A stretch of 64,000 bases of DNA. It comes from Amoebidium appalachense. Taxonomy: Eukaryota > Ichthyosporea. The position numbers were made by a program, and so were the translations under genes. The stretch is taken from the NCBI GenBank assembly GCA_963693365.1, contig CAVNZM010000006.1, positions 3,472,001 through 3,536,000 on the forward strand, read 5' to 3'. Positions 45,661-56,160 of this stretch are shown here, in pieces (position 1 is the stretch's first letter; every line of letters begins with the position of its first letter). The notes under the pieces were generated by a model that worked only from the letters and a program-made list of their open reading frames with translations, had not been told where the DNA came from and did not search any database.

Positions 45661-46835
45661 CAAATTGTGGAAGCGAGGGTGAACAAGCAGCTGTGTCGAA
45701 GCCCTCCTTGCTGCCTTGACGCTGGACCCCGCCGCTGCTTGAAGATGCCTGTCAGACCCCAGCTAAATTTCGCAAAAAAAAAAAAAACGTTACGACCATG
45801 CTCCCTTGAAGCTGGGGCTGACGGCTGGCGACACAGCCACTAGTCAACCTCTGCTGTGCACCGCATAGCGGCGGTCTAGCTTAACGGGTAGCCGAGGGTG
45901 AACAAGCAGCTGTGTCGAAGCCCTCCTTGCTGCCTTGACGCTGGCCCCCCCGCTGCTTGAAGATGCCTGTCAGACCCCAGCTAAGCTTCGCAAAAAACGT
46001 TGCAACTACGCTCCCTTGAAGCTGGGGCTGACGGCTTACGACACAGCCACTTGTCAACCCTCTGCTGTGCACCGCATAGTGGCGGTCTAGCTTAACGGGT
46101 AGCCGAGGGCGAACAAGCAGCTGTGTCGAAGCCCTCCTTGCTGCCTTGCTGCCTTGACGCGGGACCCTGCCGCTGCTCAAAGATGCCTGTCAGACCCCAG
46201 CTGAGCTTCGCAAAAAACGTTGCGACTACGCTCCCTTGAAGCTGGGGCTGACGACTTCCGACACAGCCACTAGGCAACCCTCTGCTGGGCACCGCTTAGT
46301 AACGGTCTGCTGGGGGGGGGGGGGGTGTAAGAGAAAATGGAAGCTACAAAGATTATCAACGGTTGAGGTGTGAAACAAAAGCAATGGGCCTTGAAGTCGT
46401 TCGGTCAACAAAAGTTTTTGTAAAATGCAATGCATACCCCCCCCCCCCCCCCCCCTCCCCCCCCCCCCCCCCCCCCCCCCCCACAAAACACACACACACA
46501 CACCCTTTCCCTTCTGTCCCCCTGAACCTCTGACGTATCCTATAACTTTTTACCTTCCTAGAAGGGCAGGACCCTGCGGCTGCTCGAAGATACCTGTCAG
46601 ACCCCAGCTGAGCTTCGCAAAAAAAGTTGCGACTACGCTCCCTTGAAGCTGGGGCTGACGGCTTGCGACACAGCCACTAGGCAACCCTCTGCTGTGCCCC
46701 GCATGGTGGCGGTCAGCTTAACGTGTAGCCGAAGGTGAACAAGCAGCTGCGTCGAAGCACTCCTTGCTGCCTTGACGCTGGATCTCGCGGCTGCTCGAAG
46801 ATGCCTGTCAGACCCTAGCTGAGCTTATGTGTTGG
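45661..46835. repeat. About 210-bp tandem repeat
   Basis: The unit beginning GAGGGTGAACAAGCAGCTG occurs at about 45673, 45893, 46104 and 46730, with a partial unit at 46566. It contains GATGCCTGTCAGACCCCAGC, GCTGGGGCTGACGGCT and GTCTAGCTTAACGGGTAGCC. The spacing is 220, 211 and about three times 209 bp. A further single partial unit lies at 41985-42065. Homopolymers interrupt the array at 46311-46325 and 46437-46482. Confidence 0.93.
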
Positions 46836-46932
46836 TTGTTTTCTTGCAGTTGTTGTGTTCTTCCAGACCAATAAGAAACAGAGGAGCTAAAGAAATTTGA
46901 AAATCCACTAACAGAATGCCCGTGTATAAGTG

Positions 46933-46970
<38 letters not shown>

Positions 46971-47023
46971 GTGTGTGTTTGTATGTATTTGGGGAAGGGG
47001 AGCGCATGTTTTTAGAGAGGGGG

Positions 47024-47057
<34 letters not shown>

Positions 47058-48870
47058 GGGGAAAGGGGGGAGAGGGGATGGGAGGAGCGGGGAGCGGGGA
47101 GGGGGGAGAGAGGGAGGGGGAGATGAGAGAAACACGTTGGGGGGGGGGGGGGGTTGAGGGGAGGTACCCGAAGCTTGTAATGAGTGCAAGGCTGGCAAGA
47201 TGTCCACCCCTTTCCGTAAACATGTCGGACCTCGTGGTGCTTTGTCTGCGACAGTCTGTGTCTCTCGGGCAACTGTTAGCTTTTTGCATCCTGGACTATT
47301 GCATCACTACGCTGCATCATATCTTTTATTATCAGAGACACAGCAAGGAATTGTGGGGGCGGAGAGCTAATCCTTCACTTCCAGGGTGCATGCTTACGAA
47401 ATTCGGCATTGGTGGTGGTGTGTATGTGTGCGAAAGAGGGGGAGGAGTTGGAGGGAGAGAGGGGGGGGGGCGCGGGAGAGGGGGGAGGGGGGGGGGGTAA
47501 AAGATATGTGTGAATACAGTGGTGGTGGTTTAGTGAATCAGTGAAATGCATTGCTTCCTGGCCACTTCCACTCAAATTCTTCTTGCTGGTGGGTTCCGAA
47601 TAATAAAAAACACAGGATGAGAAATTCTCTTGCTGGTTGTTTTCTCGCTGGTGGGTTCTTCCAGACCAATAAGAAACAAAGGAGATAAAGGTAGAAATTC
47701 GATAATCTACTTAGAGCTGGTGGGGGTGGTGGTGTGTGTGTGTGTTTGAGTGTTTTTTTTTTTTTTTGAGGGGGGGGGGGAGGAAAAGGGAGGGGAGGGG
47801 GAGGGGGGGGGGGGGGGGGGAGGGAGATGGGAAGAGCGCGGGGGAAAGGGGGGGGGGGGGGGGGGGGGGGAGGGGGGTTACCCGAAGTTTGTAATGAGTG
47901 TGGTTTGTAATGAGTGTGGCTAGCCTAGAAGATGTCTAGGCCTTTCCGTCAGCACATCGGGACTGGTGGTGCTTTGTCTGTTGAAGGCAAGCTCTGCAGG
48001 CAAAAGAAAACATGAGCCTTCCTCGGAACTATCAGCTTTTTGCAGTCTCGATTATTGCTGCACTATCTATGCTGCATGATTCTATCAGTAATTAATGGCA
48101 CAGCAAGGAATTGTGGAGTCGGAGAGACAATCCTTTACTTCCGGTGTGCATGCATATTAAGTCGGCATTGGTGGTAGTGTATTATGTATGTGTGAAAGAG
48201 GTGAAGGAGAGGGGGGCGAGAGGGGGGGGGGGGGGGGGGGGGGGGGTAGAGGATGGGTGTATGGGTGGTGGCTTGGTGAATCAGTGCCATGTGTTAAGTC
48301 TTGGTCACTTCCACGCAAAGTTTTCTTGCTGGTGGGTTCTAGAGTAGGTTACAAAAAAAACAAAGGAAGAAAACCTCTCTTGCTGGTTGTTTTCTTACGG
48401 CTGGTGGGTTCTTCCAGACCAAAAAGAAACAGAGGAAGTAAAGTAAGAGGTTTGAAACTCCATTTACAGCTGGCGGTGATGGTGGTGAGTGTGTGTGTGT
48501 GTGCATGTTTTTTTTTTTTTTTTTTTTTTTTGGGGGGGGGGGGGGGGGAGGGGAGGGGGGGCGGTTGAGGGGGAGAGGGGGAGGGGGAGGGGAGGAGGGA
48601 GGGGGGGATGGGAAGAGCGGGTGTGTGTACACATGTGTGTGTTGGGGGGGGGGGGGGGGGGGGGGGGGGGAGGTAGGGGGGTACCAGAAGTTTGCAGTGA
48701 GTGTGTGGCTGCAAGGTGTCCACGCCTTTCCGTAAGCACCATGAATCTGGTCGGATTTTGTCTGTCGAAGCGGCTCTGCAGGCAAAATAGCAACATGAGC
48801 CTCTCCCAACCCGCATCTATTAGCTTTTTGCAGTCTCGATTATTGCTTCATTACCACCACTAGTGGTCAT

Positions 48871-49777
48871 TCCTTAATACCCCTTTTTAGCTTGTTTGAG
48901 CATGTGTACGGGTGTGTTCGTGCAAGTTTGTTTGCGCATTGCTCGTGTGCGTGCTTGCTTGGTTGCTTGGTTGATTGGAAGCATGATTGATTGGTTTCAG
49001 CAATTTGGTGGGTCGTGTACTTCTTTGATTTCTTGTTTCTTGCTTCTCTCAGGTTCGCTTTGCTTGGTTGTTTGGTTTCGTGCCGGTTAAGCGTGGCGAT
49101 GCTAGGTCTTCTGCACTCGTTCTTATTCCCGTGCTTGCTTGGCGACTTAACTGCTTGCTGTTGTCTGTTTGCCTGTCTGGCTTCGTGCTTACTTGTTTTC
49201 AAGTGTTGTATCTTTTTGTGTATGCGCGTGTTCGTGTGTGTGCGTGTGTGCATGTCTGGGCTAGAACTTTCATACCCATTTTTCGTCGAAAAGGGGATTC
49301 CCGTCTCTGTTCATCAGTAATGCTGGAGTGCAGCCGGGTGATATCGAGTTAGGAGCCGAATGTTGTTATGCCTACACTTTGTGGACCCCTCGCAATTTTA
49401 ATCTTTTTGTGTAGCTCTTTTTTTCAAACGGGTAACGAGTGTGTGGCGGCTACCGGCTACTATAGAGGCCGGCACAGTCAGGGCGTGCGTGTCAGCCCGT
49501 CGTTCCATTCTAGGTCAAACAGACTCAACCCCACAGCAGACTGAGCAGAGAGAGCCGGTCCCTAGAGTGCATCAGAAAAAGGCTCGATCCGTTGAACCAC
49601 ATGCACGGTGCCTTTCAGAGAATGCTATGTAGTCTCCAAGGCTATGTACCCACTGGCTTACGTAAGTGGCCGGGGACTACTACAATACGTGTCGCCTGCG
49701 GCAACATTAAAAAAAAAAAAAAAAAGAGGCGGCAGGGAAGACAGCACTCAGAGTGACTACAGTTGATGCCGTCACTA
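48871..49777. other. Stretch left of the TTAA element; no gene seen
   Basis: 48890-49250 is rich in TGCTTG and TTGATTGG motifs of low complexity. 49260-49777 is complex sequence with an A run at 49709-49725. No supported coding region. Confidence 0.5.
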
Positions 49778-49978
49778 TTAAGGGATACGGGATCGGCGAT
49801 TTTGAGTGGTCCCCGATTTCTTTCTGGCGCCGCATTTTTTCCCCCTGATTACGTAACGCGTTGCTACGCACCCACACCGTACAACGAGTTTTGTGTTCGC
49901 ACGTTAACGCAGAGGGCGCACAACCCGAAAGAATTTTTTTCATGAAAAGAAACTACTTTGAATACATGCACTTTTACC

Positions 49979-52351
49979 ATGGGTGTGCAGGGCTTGCTCC
50001 CAGCACTCGGCATTAGTGCCGAAAAAGCCACAGATGTTACTGCAGAGTTGCAACGTGGGGTAGTTGCTTTTGACGGGATGGTGCAGGTCCACAAGTCCTT
50101 TTCAGTTTTCGCTGACACAGTAGCCAAACAGCAAATAGATGACAAAAAAGTCACAGACGACACATATGCAGCTATTGCAAATCACTTTATGTCCAAAGTT
50201 AATACGTATAGGCTAGCAGGGGTCCAGCCACACTATGTGTTTGATGGGCGCAGATTGAAAGAGGGAAAACTAGTTGATAACGACCGTGCAGAAAAGGTGG
50301 TCAAAGCCCGCCAAGAAATAGCCACAAAAAGAGAGAAACAGGAGGAGGTAACTAAAAACAAATGGAGAAGCGCTGCAGAGTTAGATAACAGAGTTTTACA
50401 TGCAATCATCCTTTGACTGAAAGATGAGAATGTCGATTACACAGTAGCTCCATACGAAGCAGACCCCCAGCTTGCCTATATGGCACGTACCGGTTTGGCA
50501 CACACTGTTGTCACTGAGGATGCCGACCTTCTTCTGTATAACATCCCGCGGGTTGTATACAAACTGCGCATTGCGGATGTGGCGGTCATCCCTGGGACCG
50601 CTAATGCGGTGCGCATTCCCAAACTGTACGGAGTGATTGTAACCCCCGCCGATGTTTTTACCAGAAGCACGAAGTACAACTTCGACGGATGGGATATAGA
50701 AATACTGCGTTATTTTGCTATTGTGAATGGCTGTGATTATGTGAAAAAGCTCAGGGGAATCGGCATGGGCACTTTGCACGCAGCTGTAAGTGAGGCGTGC
50801 CGGGCCTGGGGACGCGAGGGAAGGCCGGTAGCTGCGGGGGTTGTGTTCACAGATCTGCTCCAGCATATACAACGGGTCAGAAAGGGGAAAAGAGGGAAGG
50901 AAAAGCCCGTTAAAAGCACAGAAAACAAGCAGGGTGGGGACGAACGGGCAGGAAGAGTCGAAATCGGACGGAAAGGAGGTGAAGCAGTGGAGGAAGAGGT
51001 TGAGTGGTGGGATCTTGAATACGAACATGGAACGTATGAAAACGGGGCTGTAGAGGAGGAGGGGGAGGAAGAGGAGGAGAATGGAGAGATGGACGTGGAG
51101 GAGGAAGGGGTGCAGGGGGAAGTACCAGATGATTATGTTGGGGCATGCGTGAAGGCAAACATTATTTTTTTGCACCAGCCAATCACGTACAGGCACCCAA
51201 ATACACGAGCTTGGGTGGTGGACTATTTGACGCCCATTCCCTGCGGCTCCCAGTCGGTATCGCCACGGCGTTTGCGTGCTTACAGATTTATCGAAGGGGC
51301 CCTTGAAAAAATTTTACGTTTGGATCAACATGGTCAAGGTGGGGTGCACAAACACGTCACCGGACGGGTTGATAGACACACAGGTGAGAAAATTCTCGAT
51401 GAAGATGGCTTGCGGGCGGAAGAACTGAAAGCAAAAAACAAATCTTTGATGCAGGAAATTAACAATATGGCAGGGGGGGAAATTTGGGATTACAATCCTG
51501 CTGATCAGCAGAAGGAAATGCCCGTTTGTGACCGGCAGGTTTTGGAAGACTATTTCGTGCACAAAAAGGTTACGATGAAGGTGGGAGGGGGGACGGTCCT
51601 TGTGGCTCGGAACAACCCACAAGCGATAAAGCGGGGACACGCCCGCGCATACATACACGATGCAACCACACTTGGCTTTTGCTATCCAAAACATGATCTT
51701 CCGGAGGGCTGTGAGGAGGGTGACTGCCATTTCTGGTGGCGGGGTATGGTGCAACGCTCGTTTCGGAAGGGGTTCTTTTTCTGTGTTGTTAAATTCATTG
51801 TGGGGAAAGATAACAAAGTGAAAGAGATAGTGGAGGTAAAATGTGTGTGTACTATTGGTCCCAGTGCTGGTTGCTCGCATGGTAGTTGTCTGGTTTGGTC
51901 ACTAATTGCCATGAAAGAGATATGGCAGTTTACTGAGGGCATATGTACGGCCAAAAAATGTGAATGGAAAGTACCAAAGGGAGAAGCAAAACCTGAGCTC
52001 TTAATGAAACCTGCACGTGTGTTGGTGCAAGAGTACAGAACTGCAGACGTGGTGAAAACTAAAAGGGCACGTAATGATGAGGGTGAAGAGGTTATAGAGA
52101 TGCAATATGTAGATGGTACGAAAAAGAGGCGGATAGTAGGACCAAGTGTAGAAGAATTGGCCCAATCATACAAGCCTGACCTTGTAGGGCTCCGTGCATT
52201 TGTACAGCAAATAGACCCTACTGGACACAAGTATAGTTTTACCTGGAATGAAAAGTTTATGATGCAAATGTATCCATCATACAGGGCAGAAAACCACAAA
52301 AAGTGGAAGAAGAAGAAGAAGAACACGAACACTGAAAATGCAACTGAATGA
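49979..52351 (+). CDS. Rad2/XPG (EXO1/FEN1-like) nuclease fused to a SWIM zinc finger, with one in-frame TGA
   Basis: From ATG 49979 the frame runs 790 codons to TGA at 52349-52351, broken only by TGA at 50414-50416 (codon 146). The start is set by MGVQGLLP, the conserved N-terminus of this family, where Gly2 is functional. XPG-N: VAFDGMVQVHKS and YVFDGRRLKEGKL. XPG-I: DYTVAPYEADPQLAYMA and VVTEDADLLLY. Then NGCDYVKKLRGIGMG, leading into the helix-two-turn-helix. All acidic metal ligands of EXO1/FEN1 appear kept. A Glu-rich linker follows at about residues 330-390. The C-terminal half has a SWIM motif, C622-x-C624-x7-C632-x-H634 (CVCTIGPSAGCSH), and ends in a Lys-rich tail. Family role: cutting 5' flaps or ends of DNA; SWIM binds DNA or protein. 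A job in transposition or end processing is inference. Confidence 0.85.
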
Positions 52352-52709
52352 TTCTGTTTTCCTTCCTTCCTTTTTTTTTTTTTTCTTTTTTTTTTTGTTT
52401 ACGTTATCTTTCATAATGTGTGTGTGTGTGTGTGTGGGGGGGGGGGGTTAGTAATCTTCTGACCGATCTAGTGAACCTATAATGAATGAATGAAGACCGT
52501 GTGTCAAATCTGAGAGCAATGTACCAGACCCTGGTGCCTGCATATGTTTCCTACCCCCCCCCCCCCCCCCCCCACCCCCCTCCCCCCGGTCCCTCCTCCC
52601 CCCTTGGTGTTTGCATACGTGCCTACCTGCCCCCCCCCCCCCCCCCCCCCCCCCACACGTGTGTGTGTGGGGGGGGGGGGGCGTGCATGCGTGCGTGTGT
52701 GCAAATCCG

Positions 52710-52768
<59 letters not shown>

Positions 52769-52956
52769 TTCCGTGTGTGCGTGGTTGTGTGTGTGTTTGA
52801 AGGGGGGGGGGAGGGGGGGGGGGGGGGGAGAACGACTCAAGGTTGTACTTGGCACACAAATACATAATAATTTCAATTATTATTATTATTTTCCTATACA
52901 GGAAAAGTGGAGCCCTACTGGCCGAATACATACATGCAAGCATTCATTCATATTTT

Positions 52957-53030
<74 letters not shown>

Positions 53031-53073
53031 CAGAGAAGGGGGCTTTAGGGAGAGGCAATCGAAAACGAAAATT
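52352..53073. other. Middle of the TTAA element: simple repeats where a transposase would be expected
   Basis: Contains T-rich DNA, C tracts, (TGCG)n at about 52710-52770, a G tract and a C(n)A(n) compound at 52961-53029. On the minus strand this is downstream of the THAP ORF, where a Kolobok catalytic domain should follow. Only repeat-derived open frames are present. Confidence 0.7.
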
Positions 53074-53394
53074 CTACACCATGCTTTTGGTGTGCCTGGG
53101 CCCCACCATATCCTTATATAGTGGCTCTTGCATGTTACACAAGAAAGCCACAGCCTTAGCTACCATCCAATGGGTGCCTACCATCGACATCTGCACCTGA
53201 TTGCTAAACAGCTGTTTCCGCTCATACTTTGTTTGCTCCTGCCTGCCTATAGCATTTAACCAAGCATGCCTCCTAGCCAATACATTTGGTTTGCATCCAT
53301 ATGGAACAGTAAAAAGCTTTATCTTCCTGGTAGGATCTTTGGAAGAGACTGTTTCTTCGTCATTTTTGCAGTAGTTAGCCGCGCAAGTTAGCAT
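53074..53394 (-). CDS. THAP-type zinc finger ORF, probably truncated
   Basis: 106-codon minus-strand ORF starting about 220 bp inside the right end of the TTAA element. The first half fits a THAP finger: MLTCAANYC (first Cys pair at residues 4 and 9), then KIKLFTVP and RRHAWLNAIGR. The second half of the C2CH site (C-x2-H) is not evident, so the ORF is cut off, frameshifted, or continues through an intron; CAG-GTGCAG near 53190 could be a donor. THAP domains bind transposon ends in Kolobok and P elements. It converges with the nuclease gene. No DDE domain follows it. Confidence 0.55.
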   Translation of the reverse strand: MLTCAANYCKNDEETVSSKDPTRKIKLFTVPYGCKPNVLARRHAWLNAIGRQEQTKYERKQLFSNQVQMSMVGTHWMVAKAVAFLCNMQEPLYKDMVGPRHTKSMV

Positions 53395-53654
53395 TGTGAG
53401 TGCCTATCATATATATTTAGAAAACAACCCGCCTTCATGAAAAATGTGCAGCGCAGTTTTGTCCGGACACGTGTGTGGCATGCCGTGTGTACATGGTATA
53501 GCTCGGCCACACGATCTTAGGTGCCCAATAGGCAGATCAAGCCCACTCAATCCAGATAGATATCGATCTGAGCGGCGCCAGAAAGTATTCGAGCCGCGCG
53601 ATCCCGTATCCCTTAATCAGACAGTTGATTGCGCTATTTCACAGGCACACTGGT

Positions 53655-53825
53655 TCGCAACACACACACGTCACATTCACAACAGACACCCAGAAAGATA
53701 GCCTACCTGTAAATTACAACATCCTTGATTTTATACTAAACACGCGTAACTACGACCTGTTTATTAGATGTATTGATTGGCTTGAGAAACACATCACTAC
53801 AAAATTATAGCGCACACACACACAC

Positions 53826-53882
<57 letters not shown>

Positions 53883-53920
53883 CCAGCTGATACCGAGTGT
53901 CCCGAGGGAAGCCCCTTTGG
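53655..53920 (+). mobile_element. LINE 3' fragment, plus orientation
   Basis: Starts within the last codons of the reverse transcriptase ORF (ending EKHITTKL at 53810), then a (CA)n 3' UTR and the end GAGGGAAGCCCCTTT. It lacks a poly-A tail and joins directly to a copy of the 190-bp repeat. It is the reverse of the LINE that follows, so the two 3' ends face each other. Confidence 0.85.
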
Positions 53921-54115
53921 GGGGTTTACGCTGTTTACTCGAGGCAAAGAGAACCAGTCTCAGGTATGGGGGGGGGGGTTTTGCTCGGAATATCCCCTCA
54001 GCGGTATATCATGATCACGTACATAGATGTCGGGTGGTGACTATATATCAGGGTTTACTTTCTCTACGAGACACCATAAAGACTACAAGGAGAAATCAAT
54101 TAGTTGGGGTTCCCC

Positions 54116-54116
<1 letters not shown>
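53921..54116 (+). repeat. 190-bp repeat, copy B
   Basis: Nearly identical to 15290-15485. Again followed immediately by a T run (54117-54172), which is the poly-A tail of the minus-strand LINE. Confidence 0.85.
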
Positions 54117-54176
<60 letters not shown>

Positions 54177-54208
54177 GGGCTCCCCTCGGGACACTCGGTA
54201 TCAGCTGG

Positions 54209-54263
<55 letters not shown>

Positions 54264-54283
54264 TGTGTGTGTGTGCGCGTGCG

Positions 54284-56160
54284 CTATAATTTTGTAGTGA
54301 TGTGTTTCTCAAGCCAATCAATACACCTAATAAACAGGTCGTAGTTACGCGTGTTTAGTATAAAATCAAGGATGTTGTAATTTACAGGTAGGCTATCTTT
54401 CTGGGTGTCTGTTGTGAATGTGACGTGTGTGTGTTGCGGTATTATGTGGTCTATCAAACTACATTTGGCGATACATGACCGGTTAAACTGGTGTGTGTGT
54501 GTGTTGTTTGGGCATGCAAATGATGCCACCTTATACTTATTAGATCTCCACTGTATAGCACGTGTACAGTAAAAGCGTGGTAATTGATCAATAATACCAT
54601 CAGCTAGAGAAAGACCAGTTCTACAGGAAGGTAATATGTATTTAGGTGTTATACACTTGCGAGTGCCATATTTGGCAATATGGTTGAGGCGGTCAGTATA
54701 TATAAAACGAGACATAAGGCTTAGTTTTTCAAGGTGTATGCTTTCATCGGGTCTAGTGTCGTGTGGTATCTTTTTCCATTTGTTATATTGCGTGATTATC
54801 TTGTGATTGTGTACATGTTTAATAAGTAAGTGGCAGTCCAAAGTCACACACACACTATTGCGGGGTTTATTTGTATTTGTGCCCAGGGGAGAAGGGGAGA
54901 GAGAGGGGAGGAAAGAGGGGAGAGGTGAGGAGGGGACAGGTCGGATAGAGAAGAGAGGGTGGGAGGGCAAATACTTCTTTAAGCGGCTTATGTGCTTATT
55001 GAATTTCAGCGCGAGATAGGATACTCTAGCAGCTATTGGGACCAGACCATATATCGAGAGCGTTACAGGCCCAGGTTTACAACAGTTGTTAGATAGAAAG
55101 GAGGCAACTTCTGCTTCAAGGAAATTTGCCAAGGGTTTAAGCGCTCTAGTTCTCTCTTTCTTGATCCAAGCGGCGAGAAGGGGTAAACCATATTCACATG
55201 CCGGGAAGACAAAAGTGCGAATAAATGTAAGTCTAATAGAAGGATGGAGGGGTGTGTCTTTAAAAATATTAGCCGAGAAGAAAGCTAACCGCTTACGAGC
55301 CAACTCTACCCTCTTTTCGACCATATGGGGAAACATAACACCAACAGAATCAACCGGAACACCAAGATATTTGTATTCTGGAACTATAGGTACAGGTTTA
55401 GATGATAATGTAAATGTGTGTAAATTGTTAGCTATATCAGGTACAAGAACACCACATTTGTCTATGTTAAGGATCATAAGGTTTGCCTTGCACCACTCTG
55501 ACACTACATCGAACAATCTTTGCAGGCGTCTAGGGGTACGGGCAAGGAGGGACAGATCATCAGCATAGAGAAGTGCAGGCGGAAAGTTATTAATAGGGTC
55601 ATCGTTTTCGGCGTAAATCTTGACAGCCAAATCATCTATAAATAGGTTAAACAAAAAGGGGCTAAGCAATGAACCCTGCAAGAGACCTCTAGTACGAGCA
55701 AAACCATATGAAAGATGCCCATTAACCACAGCTCTACCATAGGTTTGAGACAAGAGTGCTTCTAACAGAACACCAATGCAGTGTGGTACACCCCGTGCAG
55801 CAAGCTTTTCCCATAGGAGACCAGGGGAGACAGAATCGTAAGCAGTTTTCCAATCAATAAAGCCAACATATTGTGCACCAACTTGCATAGAATCGTGCAG
55901 TGCCATTATTTGAACATAACATGAATTGTTTTTACGAAAAGCGGATTGGCATGGGTGTATGTGAAGAATAGATTGAAACCTAGGGTGATGTGCAAATAAC
56001 CTAAGTAAGCAAGCTTCAAAGAATCTACGAACAACCTGGGTTAGTGTAATGGGGCGAAAGGATGATATGGGGCCCTCAGAGTCCTTCTTAACTATGGGGA
56101 TCACTAAGGTATCTAACCAAGATGACGGGACATGTCCACATTTAACACACCAAGAAAAGA
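54284..56160 (-). CDS. Reverse transcriptase part of ORF2, LINE copy 2
   Basis: Contains [56 protein letters not shown] and [11 protein letters not shown], the reverse transcriptase blocks with the catalytic YADD. The C-terminal 250 residues include a Cys/His-containing segment. It is out of frame with the endonuclease because of the homopolymer change at about 56155. The frame is open upstream to 56275, but residues before the shift belong to the other frame. Confidence 0.9.

Larger units (their letters stand above)
49778..53616. mobile_element. TTAA-flanked DNA transposon with Rad2/XPG-SWIM and THAP genes (Kolobok-like)
   Basis: TTAA at 49778-49781 and at 53613-53616 flanks a 3831-bp element with terminal inverted repeats. 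Both ends start GGGATACGGGATCG reading inward. A second inverted block, TTTCTGGCGCCGC, lies 39 bp in on the left (49821-49833) and 28 bp in on the right. Two genes start about 200 bp inside each end and converge. TTAA duplication together with a THAP-domain protein is the known signature of Kolobok elements; piggyBac also uses TTAA but has no THAP. XPG nucleases are known as accessory genes in Academ transposons, which do not use TTAA. No DDE transposase is recognisable, so this copy is defective, non-autonomous, or uses something else. Confidence 0.88.
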
